Source: Nitrososphaeraceae archaeon
GTDB taxonomy: Archaea; Thermoproteota; Nitrososphaeria; Nitrososphaerales; Nitrososphaeraceae
DNA: 27,909 nucleotides
Assembly (NCBI GenBank): GCA_025922715.1
Contig: JAICHH010000006.1
Location: forward strand, 1 to 27,909
Direction: 5' to 3'
Shown here piece after piece: positions 7,988 to 15,619 of this stretch (within the stretch, counting starts at the first letter, position 1; every line of letters begins with the position of its first letter). The notes beneath the pieces are model-generated. The model was not told the DNA's origin. It saw only the letters and a program-made list of their open reading frames with translations, and did no database searches. The position numbers and the translations under genes were made by a program.

Positions 7988-8084
7988 TATGTTATATATT
8001 ACATAATAGTAAAATATAATCATATAACATCCTAAAGAATGAAAAAATACTTATGTAGTATTGAACTGATTAACTTTGATTAAG

Positions 8085-8744
8085 ATGCACGTACAAGATA
8101 ATAGATATTCTGAGTATATAGCAAATCAAATTAAAAAAGGAACAACTACTTGTGCTCTTACATGTTCTGATGGTGTTGTATTAGCTGCTGATACCCGTGC
8201 TAGTGCGGGTATGTTTATAGCTGATAGACGTGTAATGAAAATTCAAAATGTTGATAAGCATTTAGGAATGACTATTGCAGGAGGAGTAGCTGATGCTCAG
8301 AACCTTGTGGATACAATGCGATATAATGCCACCCTATATAGAATAGGTAACAAAAGGATCATTCCCGTTCAATCAGCTGCCAGATTATGTTCAAATATTT
8401 TGTTTAATCAAAGATATTTTCCATATTATGTTCAGATTATCATGGCAGGATACGAAGGCAAAGGTGCTGGTCAGATTTATAATATTGATTTGTTTGGATC
8501 ATTAACTGAAGAAAAATTTATTTCTACAGGTAGCGGATCTCCTGTAGCTTATGGTTATTTAGAAAGTGAATTTAAAGAAAATATGAGTGTAGATGAAGCA
8601 TATAAAGTAGCTTTGCAGGCAATAGCCGCAGCAATTAGAAGAAATGCTGGTACAGGAGATGGAATAAATGTTGTTATAATAGATAAAAACGGCTATAGAG
8701 AACTATCAAAAGAAGTAAAAGATGCTGTTAAAGTAGTATTCTAA
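8085..8744 (+). CDS. psmB: 20S proteasome beta subunit, catalytically active
   Basis: This is the proteolytic subunit of the archaeal 20S core particle. A propeptide of about 19 residues ends in KKG and is followed by the N-terminal nucleophile Thr of TTTCALTCSDG. Counting from that Thr, D17 (LAADTRAS) and K33 (RRVMK) fall exactly at the catalytic positions, and the GTGDGINV motif near the C-terminus is intact. The ATG at 8085 is preferred over a TTG three codons earlier. It is divergent from leuC and converges with the MoaD-E1 fusion gene, with a gap of 7 bases. No alpha subunit lies in the window. Confidence 0.95.
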   Translation: MHVQDNRYSEYIANQIKKGTTTCALTCSDGVVLAADTRASAGMFIADRRVMKIQNVDKHLGMTIAGGVADAQNLVDTMRYNATLYRIGNKRIIPVQSAARLCSNILFNQRYFPYYVQIIMAGYEGKGAGQIYNIDLFGSLTEEKFISTGSGSPVAYGYLESEFKENMSVDEAYKVALQAIAAAIRRNAGTGDGINVVIIDKNGYRELSKEVKDAVKVVF

Positions 8745-8751
8745 AAATAAT

Positions 8752-10143
8752 TTATTTTTTATTACTAATTTTAAAATTTAAAAATTCATTATAAATAGAA
8801 AGCGCATCATTCTCGTCTTTTGCTCCGACTATAGTTGCTGTACCACTAGTCATAAAACTTATAGATAGTTGTTGTGATGGATTACTATTATTAGTTGTTA
8901 CAGTTATTCCCAAAGACCCTCTAGATTTTATATTATATCCTAATAATTCTGCATTGTTTATTACTTTATTTAAATTAACTATAGAAGTTATTTTTGAGGG
9001 TGTCACAGTATAAGTTCTTTTGCCTCTATCTCTACCACATAGTTCTTCAATAATAAGTTCTTTTTCTTGTTGTATATCTTTTATTATTTTTTCTTTTCCA
9101 CCACATGCTGAGCATTCATCATGCCTTAACATTTTAATGCGTTCAAATGATAGCTCATTTAAATCAATGTACAGTAAAGTATTTACCAATGAAGGTTTTT
9201 GTCCCAACAATATTTTTATCGCTTCAGATACTTGGATACCACCAACCAAATACAATATAGAAGGATGAACACCTTCTGTACTACATGTAGGCATATCATC
9301 CTCAGATAAAGCAGGAAATATACAACGAAGACATGCAGATTCATTTGGAAGAATTGTGCATACTGAACCAAGCATTCCTAATGCACCTGCATAAATGAGT
9401 GGAATATGTTGCTTAATGCAGGCATCGTTTAAAGCATATCTTGCATCAATACTATCAAGTGCATCTATAACAACATCAAATCCTTTTACTATATTTTCTG
9501 CGGTGTAATTAGTAATTGAAATAGGAAGCGCTTCAATCTCTACATCAGTATTCCTCCTTTTCAAATGTTCTATTGCTGCTTCAACTTTGACTTTTCCAAT
9601 ATCTTGTTCAGTATACAAATGTTGTCGATGTAAATTAGATATTTCAACTACATCTCTATCTACAATACGGATCTTTCCAACACCCATAGCAGTTAATTGA
9701 GTTACAACTGGATTTCCAATTCCACCGACTCCAACAACACAAACTTTGGAGTTTCTAAGTTTTTCCATTCCAATAAATCCTATTTCTTCTAACATTATTT
9801 GTCTAGAATAACGTTGGAGATCTTGACTACTAAGTTCTATACGTTCAATTTTTGTTTCATTTGCTCCTCCAGCTACTGCAGGCAGTATATAAATTGAATC
9901 ACCATCTTTAAGTGATGTTGTCATTCCATCTTTGTTAAAGCGCATATTTTTTCCATTTATATAGATATTTATAAGAGCTCGAGGTTTGCCGTTAAGATCT
10001 AATACTCTACGTTTAAAATCATCGCCTAAATTATCAGATGCTTTATTAAATGCATCGTGTAAATCTTGTACGTCTAATAATATTTTTTTTTCTCCAGAAC
10101 CTTTATTTAAAACAGATGGAATTATAAATTCAATTTTTGCCAT
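8752..10143 (-). CDS. MoaD/ThiS-like ubiquitin-fold domain fused to an E1-like (MoeB/ThiF) adenylyltransferase
   Basis: Residues 1-93 form a MoaD-like beta-grasp domain ending in ILPAVAGG (G92-G93). After a short linker, residues 105-345 form an E1-like ATP-dependent adenylyltransferase: QRYSRQ, GVGGIGNP (138-145), the NLHRQ Arg (R173), K184 in DIGKVK, and a candidate catalytic Cys, C287, in DMPTCSTEGV. Zinc ligands are the CLRC pair (C271, C274) and the CSAC pair (C344, C347). Residues 350-463 form a further domain I do not recognise. Homologues activate sulfur carriers for molybdopterin, thiamin or tRNA thiolation, or archaeal ubiquitin-like modifiers. Carrier and activator lie in one chain, so the Gly-Gly is internal. 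It is followed upstream on the same strand by thrC, 48 bases away. Confidence 0.85.
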   Translation of the reverse strand: MAKIEFIIPSVLNKGSGEKKILLDVQDLHDAFNKASDNLGDDFKRRVLDLNGKPRALINIYINGKNMRFNKDGMTTSLKDGDSIYILPAVAGGANETKIERIELSSQDLQRYSRQIMLEEIGFIGMEKLRNSKVCVVGVGGIGNPVVTQLTAMGVGKIRIVDRDVVEISNLHRQHLYTEQDIGKVKVEAAIEHLKRRNTDVEIEALPISITNYTAENIVKGFDVVIDALDSIDARYALNDACIKQHIPLIYAGALGMLGSVCTILPNESACLRCIFPALSEDDMPTCSTEGVHPSILYLVGGIQVSEAIKILLGQKPSLVNTLLYIDLNELSFERIKMLRHDECSACGGKEKIIKDIQQEKELIIEELCGRDRGKRTYTVTPSKITSIVNLNKVINNAELLGYNIKSRGSLGITVTTNNSNPSQQLSISFMTSGTATIVGAKDENDALSIYNEFLNFKISNKK

Positions 10144-10191
10144 TTATATCTTCACTTTTATTTCCACATATATTATTCATATTATTTTTTA

Positions 10192-11415
10192 TTATCTAAT
10201 TATTGTAGAAACCATTTGGACATCGGGTTTAACAGTAGAGGGTTTTGGCAACATACCTACTAGAGCTTCAGTAGATTTGAGACCATTACCAGTAACATAA
10301 CAAACTATATTTGCATCTCGGTCTATCTTACCACTTTCAACTAATTTTTGAAGAACAGCTACAGATACACCACCAGCGGGTTCTGTGAAAATACCTTCAG
10401 TCTTAGATAATTTAAGTATCCCATTCACGATTTCTTGATTTGTAGCTGATTCAGCAATACCGTGATATTGTTTTAACCTTTTTAAAACATAAATTCCATC
10501 TCCTGGATCACCTATAGCAAGGCTTTTTGCAATAGTATTTGGTTTTTCTACAGGGAATATTTCGTTGCTATTTGATTTAAAGGCATCTACTATCGGTGAA
10601 CATCCATGAGGTTGTGCAGCAATAATCTTTAAATTAGAAACATCATTAACCAACCCTATTTCACATAATTCCTCAAAGCCTTTACAAATTGCATTTAACA
10701 TTGCACCACTACCAACAGGAATTACTAGATAGTCTGGCACTTGCCAATTAAGTTGCTCTGCTACTTCATAAGCAAGGGTTTTTGATCCTTCAACATAATA
10801 TGGTCTCATATTAATATTCACTATACCTATTCCTTTTGAGTCTCCAATTACCGATGCTACCCTATTGGCGTCGTCATAAGTTCCTTCCACAGCAACAAAC
10901 TCTGCACCATAAGCTAATGCCTGAGAGATTTTTACAGGTTCTAAATCCGCAGGCGCAAATATATAGCAAGGAAGTCTAGCTACTGCAGCATGCGCAGCAG
11001 TAGCAGATGCAAGATTTCCTGTAGAAGCGCAACCTACTGCTTTTAGATTAATTTCTTTTGCTCTAGATACAGCAACACCTGCAGGCCTATCTTTGAAAGA
11101 GAAGGTTGGATTAACAGAATCATTTTTAATGTATAAAGATTTTAATCGCAAATCTTTACTAAGATTTGTAGATTTTTGTAAAGGAGTAAAACCTGAATTA
11201 ATGCTAACTATGTTATTTTTATCTCTTATTGGTAAGAATTCAAAATACCTCCAATAGGTTTTTTCTTTCCTAGATTCAAATAATTCTCTTTTTATATTAT
11301 TAGGATAGATATATTTAACATCTAGAGGTCCAAAACAATCTTCGCAAATGTATCTAAATTGAGGTTTATATTCTTTTTTGCATTCTCTGCATATCAAAGA
11401 CTGTATTATTCCCAT
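10192..11415 (-). CDS. thrC: threonine synthase
   Basis: This PLP-dependent fold-II enzyme converts O-phosphohomoserine to threonine. The N-terminus has a zinc-ribbon (C9-x2-C12, C24-x2-C27), common in archaeal threonine synthases. The PLP lysine is K108 in NPTFSFKDRPA. GCASTGNLASATAAHAA is the phosphate-recognition region, and IPVGSGAML binds the PLP phosphate. The C-terminal FTEPAGGVSVA and YVTGNGLK are also typical. At 407 residues it has the usual length. The ATG start is well defined by the zinc ribbon. It lies upstream of the MoaD-E1 gene in the same direction and may share a transcript. Its substrate pathway connects with the aspartate kinase gene 8 kb away. Confidence 0.93.
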   Translation of the reverse strand: MGIIQSLICRECKKEYKPQFRYICEDCFGPLDVKYIYPNNIKRELFESRKEKTYWRYFEFLPIRDKNNIVSINSGFTPLQKSTNLSKDLRLKSLYIKNDSVNPTFSFKDRPAGVAVSRAKEINLKAVGCASTGNLASATAAHAAVARLPCYIFAPADLEPVKISQALAYGAEFVAVEGTYDDANRVASVIGDSKGIGIVNINMRPYYVEGSKTLAYEVAEQLNWQVPDYLVIPVGSGAMLNAICKGFEELCEIGLVNDVSNLKIIAAQPHGCSPIVDAFKSNSNEIFPVEKPNTIAKSLAIGDPGDGIYVLKRLKQYHGIAESATNQEIVNGILKLSKTEGIFTEPAGGVSVAVLQKLVESGKIDRDANIVCYVTGNGLKSTEALVGMLPKPSTVKPDVQMVSTIIR

Positions 11416-11582
11416 TTATAATAATGCAGTTAAAATACATGATAAATAAGGTTCTCTAAACAGAAATTTAGTATTACTATAATTTGATATTATAAAAAAA
11501 ATAGAATATTAAAACGAAATAATACAATATTATTCTTAACTATGCTAATTATATAAAAAATATTATAATTATAATACACTTT

Positions 11583-11924
11583 TTAATAATTTTTATCTTT
11601 TAGAAAATTATGAAAACAAGAATTACTTCCAGTATGACATATAGGTTTATTGGAATTTACAACATATACTAATGCATCAGCATCACAATCAACTAGGATT
11701 TTCTCTATAGGTTGGATATTTCCTGATTCTTCACCTTTCATCCATAATTTTTTATGAGAGGTACTCCAAAACCATGCATTGCCAGTCTTGATAGTATTTT
11801 CAAGAGCCTCTCTATTCACATATGCAAGCATAAGAATATCTTTAGTCATTTGATCTTGAACTATTACTGGTAATAAACCCCCACGTTTTGTAAAATCAAG
11901 ATCTTCCAACACTTTAAATTGCAT
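11583..11924 (-). CDS. hisI: phosphoribosyl-AMP cyclohydrolase
   Basis: This is the third step of histidine synthesis, opening the adenine ring of phosphoribosyl-AMP. The catalytic pattern is complete: Mg-binding Asp residues D79, D81 and D83 in DCDADALVY, and zinc-binding Cys residues C80, C96 and C103 (CHTGSNSCF). At 113 residues it is the stand-alone form, not fused to HisE. The ATG start gives a normal N-terminus. It lies about 170 bases upstream of thrC on the same strand across a very AT-rich gap, so it probably has separate transcription. No other his gene is present here. Confidence 0.95.
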   Translation of the reverse strand: MQFKVLEDLDFTKRGGLLPVIVQDQMTKDILMLAYVNREALENTIKTGNAWFWSTSHKKLWMKGEESGNIQPIEKILVDCDADALVYVVNSNKPICHTGSNSCFHNFLKDKNY

Positions 11925-12049
11925 AATATCTTTTATTTCATGTTCAATATAAAAAAGTAATTATACAAAATATTTAATATAATTTAATTTTCTTATCATT
12001 ATTTTAAAAAAGAAATTAAATTTATTTAATGATTTAATATTAGTTAGAA

Positions 12050-13423
12050 ATGTTGATGAACACAGATACAAATGACAATAATATTTTGCATATAGGATTC
12101 GATGATACCGACTCAACATTGGGAAAATGTACTACTCATTTAGCTTTCAAAGTTACATCTTATCTTAACAAAAAAAATGTGAAATTTTTAGATTATCCTT
12201 TGTTAATTAGATTAAATCCCAACATTCCGTGGAAAACTCGTGGAAATGGCGCTGTTTGTTTGAGAATAATGACTAAAGCTAAAAATAATGAAAATATAAT
12301 TGATTTTATTAAAAATGAGCTAGAAAAAAATTCTGAAATTGGTAAAGGTGCTAATCCCGGATTGGTTTGTTTGCAAAGCAAAGAGATTCCTGATGAAATT
12401 AAGGAATTCCATAGACTTGCAATGTTTGATATACTTAGTAAACAAAAAGCAACAAAACTAGCACAAAAATATAATTTAAAATATTTTAGTTTTGGAAATG
12501 GTCAAGGATTGGTTGGAGCTATAGCTGCTATTGGATGTTTATTAAATTCAGATCATACATTTGAGATATTAACATATAGAAAAAATAAAAATTGTGGAAC
12601 TCTTAGAATAATCGATCCAATAAATGTTATTCGTCTCCACGATACAACATTCCCCTCTACATTTAACAGTTATGATTACATACATAAACGAGTTCTTATA
12701 TTACCACATGGACCTGATCCCGTGTTTTGTGGAATTAGAGGAGAAGATCCTCAGGTATTACATAATAGTTTAAAAATTCTGGAAATCAAAGAAGATCTAG
12801 CAGGATATATGATTTATCGTTCTAATCAAGGAACTGGGATGCATTTACAGAATGAATTGAAATTGTCCATGATAAAATCTTTTACTTCTGGATATTCTAA
12901 CTGTGTAATAGTAACAAATCCACAAATTATTCAAGGTGGACATGTATTATTTACCGTTGAAGACAAATTAAAAAATATTTGTTTGGCAGTAGTATATGAA
13001 CCAACTGGATTAACTAAAATTGCTTCGCAATTACATAGAGGAGATCAAATAAAGATCGGATTTGGTGTTAGAAAAGCTACATCAAAACATTCAAAGGTAT
13101 TAAATATTGAATATATTTTTATCCAACAACTCGCACAAATTTATATTACTGTTAATCCAGTTTGTAAAAATTGTAAAAAGAGAATGAAATCAGAAGGGAA
13201 AAATAAAGGGTACCAATGCAAAAAATGCAAAATAATCGATAAAAACTGTAAAAAAGTACTCGTATTAAAAACAAGATCAATTAAGGCAGGATTATACATT
13301 CCTACATTAAAAGCACATAGACATTTAACCAAACCTTTCCACAGATATGGAAAGGAAAAGACTAAATTTTTTGAATTTGGAAATGTAGAATTGTATTCGA
13401 AATGGTTTGAAAGATTTAGATAA
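12050..13423 (+). CDS. tiaS: tRNA(Ile2) 2-agmatinylcytidine synthetase
   Basis: TiaS attaches agmatine to C34 of tRNA-Ile(CAU), so that it reads AUA instead of AUG; it is essential in archaea. The N-terminal ATP-binding hallmark HIGFDDTDSTLGKCTTHLA lies at residues 14-31. A central region has PNIPWKTRGNGAV and a GQGLVGAIAAIG loop. The C-terminal half has an OB-like stretch (GYMIYRSNQGTGMHLQ) and a zinc-ribbon (CKNCKKRM and CKKCK). At 457 residues it is of normal length. ATG at 12050 and 12056 are both possible. It converges with an initiator tRNA gene bearing the CAU anticodon, which TiaS must avoid. Confidence 0.93.
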   Translation: MLMNTDTNDNNILHIGFDDTDSTLGKCTTHLAFKVTSYLNKKNVKFLDYPLLIRLNPNIPWKTRGNGAVCLRIMTKAKNNENIIDFIKNELEKNSEIGKGANPGLVCLQSKEIPDEIKEFHRLAMFDILSKQKATKLAQKYNLKYFSFGNGQGLVGAIAAIGCLLNSDHTFEILTYRKNKNCGTLRIIDPINVIRLHDTTFPSTFNSYDYIHKRVLILPHGPDPVFCGIRGEDPQVLHNSLKILEIKEDLAGYMIYRSNQGTGMHLQNELKLSMIKSFTSGYSNCVIVTNPQIIQGGHVLFTVEDKLKNICLAVVYEPTGLTKIASQLHRGDQIKIGFGVRKATSKHSKVLNIEYIFIQQLAQIYITVNPVCKNCKKRMKSEGKNKGYQCKKCKIIDKNCKKVLVLKTRSIKAGLYIPTLKAHRHLTKPFHRYGKEKTKFFEFGNVELYSKWFERFR

Positions 13424-13456
13424 CTAAAAAACAAATAGCGGGGGGTTGATTTGAAC

Positions 13457-13492
13457 TTACGGCTACCGTGTAGCAATATTTACTCTGGTAGA
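13457..13492 (-). other. 36-nt T-stem intron of initiator tRNA
   Basis: The intron lies between positions 52 and 53, and its removal restores the T-stem GGTTG/CAACC. The bulge-helix-bulge has exon GCGG paired to intron CCGT (one G-U), bulges TTT (cut TT/T) and AAG (cut AA/G), and an inner 5-bp stem CTACC/GGTAG. Without removal no T-arm can form. Confidence 0.87.
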
Positions 13493-13527
13493 AACCGCTC
13501 TGCGGGTTATGAGCCCGCCGGGATAAC

Positions 13528-13541
13528 TTAGCCTATTATAT
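13528..13541 (-). other. 14-nt D-loop intron of initiator tRNA
   Basis: Removing ATATAATAGGCTAA joins AGCCAG to GTTA and restores a D-loop with the G18-G19 pair; the intron falls between them. The bulge-helix-bulge has exon AGCC paired to intron GGCT (4 perfect pairs). The 3-nt bulges are AGA (cut AG/A) and AAG (cut AA/G). The inner part is only a TATAATA loop. Confidence 0.85.
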
Positions 13542-13582
13542 CTGGCTTCCCCACCCCGCTGATTCCTTTTTTGATTTTACAA

Positions 13583-13590
13583 CTATATAT
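13583..13590 (-). promoter_or_regulatory. TATA box of the initiator tRNA gene
   Basis: On the minus strand, ATATATAG lies about 23-30 bases before the tRNA 5' end, the right spacing for transcription to begin at or just before the mature end. Confidence 0.45.
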
Positions 13591-13812
13591 CTCTGTCTAT
13601 TGAAATTTAAAATATTTTTCGATAATTTTTCAATATATTATTTAATAATATATAATATTTATAATAAAAATTTTAATCGTTTAATTATTTATAATAATTT
13701 GTTCTATTTTAGAGCACTAAATCAAAAAGTTTTATCAATAATATTAAAAAAACCTCAGGCTTATAGATGCGGGAGGTGGGATTTGAACCCACGAACCCCT
13801 AAGAGATGAGGT

Positions 13813-13833
13813 ATCTTAGTCAAATGCTAAACT
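13813..13833 (-). other. 21-nt canonical 37/38 intron of tRNA-Leu
   Basis: This is the usual archaeal intron position, right after A37. The central helix is CTCA with TAAG (one C-A mismatch), the bulges are GAA (cut GA/A) and ATA (cut AT/A), and the inner stem is GTT/GAC with an 8-nt loop. The outer helix TGAGG/CCTCA exists only after intron 1 is gone, so ordered splicing is likely. Confidence 0.72.
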
Positions 13834-13840
13834 TCTGAGC

Positions 13841-13862
13841 ATCATGTCAGATTAAATCTGAT
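13841..13862 (-). other. 22-nt anticodon-stem intron (30/31) of tRNA-Leu
   Basis: The intron core is a 6-bp hairpin, TCAGAT-TTA-ATCTGA. The bulge-helix-bulge has exon CGTG paired to intron CATG (one G-U), with bulges AGA (cut AG/A) and ATG (cut AT/G). Removal joins TGAG to G, creating the stem TGAGG that pairs with CCTCA. The outer helix is short (2 bp with wobble). Confidence 0.8.
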
Positions 13863-13995
13863 CTCACGCCTTTGACCATGCTTGGCAACTCCCGCTTTCT
13901 ATAATGTAATTCCTAAGTGAAATAATAAATTTTTCATTTAAAAATCCTTCACAAAAGTGAATAAGAAATAAATAATTAATTAATTATTAAATTGT

Positions 13996-14661
13996 CTAAA
14001 CATTAAAAGCTCTACTTAACATTATTAATTCTGGACCACTAGTCATATTTCCAACTACAACTGACTTAGAATTAGCAATAATACCTGATGCCAAAAAAGG
14101 GATTCCACCATTAATTGTTACTGGCTCAACATTAACATTTAATATATCAGAAATTGTCTTAATTTCATCATCTGATGCATTGGGATAAGCTGCAGCACCC
14201 TTATTTGTGGCAACTATCAATGCTCCTGTTTGAATAAATCCAGAAATACTCATAGAGATAACGGATACACCCAAAATATCTTGTATTTGAGTTTTTACAT
14301 CATTACATAAAGGTGACACTATAGCTCCATGATCATTTGTAGCTATTAAATTACCTATTGCAGTATACTTACTTTTCAAGCGTTCAACATTTAATTGACT
14401 TTTTTCTTTTAATATATTAATCTCTTCGTCTGAAGTAATATAAGATACTAATATTCCATTATTATTCATAACCATCATCGGCCCTAATAATCGTGTGTCA
14501 GCAATTGAAACATAAATATTATCTGTAACTTCTAAATATTTTGATAATATAGTAGTTTTTGTTGGAGCAAATCCTAATGGAAGTACTATAAAATGATCAT
14601 TACATTTTACAAAAATTCCAATATTTGGACTTTTATAAAATGCATATTTGTAAATTCCCAA
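13996..14661 (-). CDS. eif6: translation initiation factor 6 (anti-association factor)
   Basis: aIF6 binds the 50S subunit near the sarcin-ricin loop region and prevents premature subunit joining. The 221-residue protein shows the pentein-like repeats of the family: NIGIFVKCNDHFIVLPLG, ADTRLLGPMMVMNNNGILVS, GNLIATNDHGAIVSPLC, GALIVATNKGAAAYP, and GIIANSKSVVVGNMTSGPEL. The length is standard. The start is TTG (M-G-I-Y-K-Y), which places the family N-terminus correctly. It lies upstream of the tRNA-Leu gene on the same strand, within a translation-related cluster with TiaS and initiator tRNA. Confidence 0.92.
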   Translation of the reverse strand: MGIYKYAFYKSPNIGIFVKCNDHFIVLPLGFAPTKTTILSKYLEVTDNIYVSIADTRLLGPMMVMNNNGILVSYITSDEEINILKEKSQLNVERLKSKYTAIGNLIATNDHGAIVSPLCNDVKTQIQDILGVSVISMSISGFIQTGALIVATNKGAAAYPNASDDEIKTISDILNVNVEPVTINGGIPFLASGIIANSKSVVVGNMTSGPELIMLSRAFNV

Positions 14662-14737
14662 GATCTAACAATTATTATAAATATTAATATGAACTTATTG
14701 GAATATTATAATACATATAAAAAAGAGAGAATTAAGT

Positions 14738-15238
14738 TCATCTATCTATAACTTGTCCAAGACCAAGTTTGATTGTTAATGGATCCGACAATGGCTGTGT
14801 TTTTTCTAAATTAGTTAATTGTATAACTGCTGTAACTGTGTCAATAGATTTATCTGCAATATTGGTCGCTAGTTTTATAGATTCAGTACTATTATAATTA
14901 AAACCCTGTGGATAGGATGATGTTTTTAGCAACGTTCCGTTTATAGAGTATATTTTCATTACAGCATTAATTGTTTTATTATTCAATCCAGTAGTATCAT
15001 TTGTAGTTAGAGATTTTAGAAGCACTTTTACCTGATTATCTTGATTTAGAGGAGATATAAAATGAGCATAATCTATCTCCATAGGAAACGTTTGTATAAT
15101 TCCATAAGATTCTTTTATTAAATTATTTTTATTCTCTAGGGAAAATGATTGAAAGAGACAAATTGATGAAATAGATAACAATATAAAAAATACAATAAAA
15201 TTTTTATTGAATCGGTTTAGAATAGTGAAATAATTCAT
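14738..15238 (-). CDS. secreted or membrane-anchored protein, function unknown
   Basis: The 166-residue protein has a basic N-terminus and a hydrophobic segment at about residues 14-33 (FIVFFILLSISSICLFQSFS), giving a signal peptide or N-terminal anchor. The rest is predicted beta-rich and extracellular, with several N-x-S/T sites (NDT, NKT, NGT, NST). That architecture is common in surface proteins of Thaumarchaeota. It is upstream of aIF6 on the same strand, about 75 bases away. No catalytic motif is visible and no named family is recognised. Confidence 0.65.
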   Translation of the reverse strand: MNYFTILNRFNKNFIVFFILLSISSICLFQSFSLENKNNLIKESYGIIQTFPMEIDYAHFISPLNQDNQVKVLLKSLTTNDTTGLNNKTINAVMKIYSINGTLLKTSSYPQGFNYNSTESIKLATNIADKSIDTVTAVIQLTNLEKTQPLSDPLTIKLGLGQVIDR

Positions 15239-15342
15239 AGTCCATTATTTGGATTAATATCTTTAGAATAACATTGATGTTAAATTAATTTGACAAAATA
15301 CTATATGATTATAATAGTGAAAATAAGATTTAAAAATTCTTA

Positions 15343-15483
15343 TTATCCTGTTTGTGTTATTTTGAAATTTCCGTCAACAATTTGAATAATGTATTTATTA
15401 TTTTTAAAAAATAATTCAAGTTTGTCTTCTGTTTCTTTTATATCCACAAGTTCTTGCCCTTTCATATCAGTAAATTCTACCAT
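15343..15483 (-). CDS. possible 46-residue protein
   Basis: A short frame from ATG (15481-15483) to TAA encodes MVEFTDMKGQELVDIKETED followed by a Lys/Asn-rich stretch ending IIQIVDGNFKITQTG. The composition, with alternating charged and hydrophobic residues and two likely beta strands at the end, looks protein-like rather than random. An in-frame stop lies 10 codons upstream of the ATG. It begins 4 bases after the end of a decayed frame on the same strand, so it may itself be a remnant. No family is recognised. Confidence 0.35.
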   Translation of the reverse strand: MVEFTDMKGQELVDIKETEDKLELFFKNNKYIIQIVDGNFKITQTG

Positions 15484-15487
15484 AAGT

Positions 15488-15619
15488 TTATGACGAATTA
15501 CTATTATTTAGATTATTTGAATTGTTGGCTGTGTAGAAACCATCACCATAACAACCAACTTCACCATTCTGTGAACGTTGTATGCTATACACCTGAAGGT
15601 CAACTCCCTGTTCTGCATT
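15488..15619 (-). pseudogene. C-terminal remnant of a secreted-type protein
   Basis: A reverse-strand frame of 43 codons reads NAEQGVDLQVYSIQRSQNGE, then VGCYGDGFYTANNSNN and an Asn/Ser-rich tail before TAA. The Gly/Tyr/Asn-rich content and low-complexity tail look like the end of an exported protein. There is an in-frame stop just upstream and no start codon. Further upstream on the same strand there are protein-like pieces in shifting frames (for example DYKDPKFKSLDNLKKW at 15829-15882) broken by stops. I read this as a decayed gene. No family is recognised. Confidence 0.35.

Larger units (their letters stand above)
13436..13560 (-). tRNA. initiator tRNA-Met(CAU) with two introns
   Basis: Read on the minus strand, the 125-base gene yields a 75-nt tRNA once 14 and 36 bases are removed. 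The acceptor AGCGGGG pairs with CCCCGCT. The D-stem is GGGA/TCCC, the anticodon arm is GCGGG-CTCATAA-CCCGC, and the T-arm is GGTTG-TTCAAAT-CAACC. The discriminator A is at 13436 and no CCA is encoded. The A1-U72 pair and three consecutive G-C pairs at 29-31/39-41 are hallmarks of archaeal initiator tRNA, arguing against elongator Met or Ile2. The anticodon is at 13509-13511. Both introns carry bulge-helix-bulge motifs. A CTATATAT-type TATA box lies about 25 bases upstream. Confidence 0.9.
13768..13895 (-). tRNA. tRNA-Leu(CAG) with two introns and a 7-nt anticodon micro-exon
   Basis: The minus-strand gene of 128 bases gives an 85-nt class II tRNA after removing 22 and 21 bases. The acceptor GCGGGAG pairs with CTCCCGC. 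A Leu-type D-arm GCC-AAGCATGGTCAAA-GGC follows, then the anticodon arm TGAGG-CTCAGAA-CCTCA. A 14-nt variable arm comes next, then T-arm GTGGG-TTCAAAT-CCCAC and discriminator A. The anticodon CAG is at 13835-13837. The anticodon stem only forms after removal of intron 1, which supplies G31. The middle exon GCTCAGA is just 7 nt. The long variable arm and D-loop sequence identify it as Leu rather than Ser. Confidence 0.85.

Noticed and set aside
13436..13560. tRNA-Ile2(CAU) or elongator Met
   Set aside because: The A1-U72 pair and the GGG/CCC run in the anticodon stem indicate initiator tRNA.
13600..13809. 69-residue plus-strand frame
   Set aside because: It is made of AT-rich spacer plus antisense of the tRNA-Leu T-arm (CGRWDLNPRTPKR is a classic antisense-tRNA translation).
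13768..13895. tRNA-Leu with a single 37/38 intron, or tRNA-Leu(TAA) from the loop TTTAA
   Set aside because: The single-intron joins leave C at position 33 and an A-C mismatch at 31-39; the TAA reading gives a 5-base loop. Only the two-intron model fits all positions.
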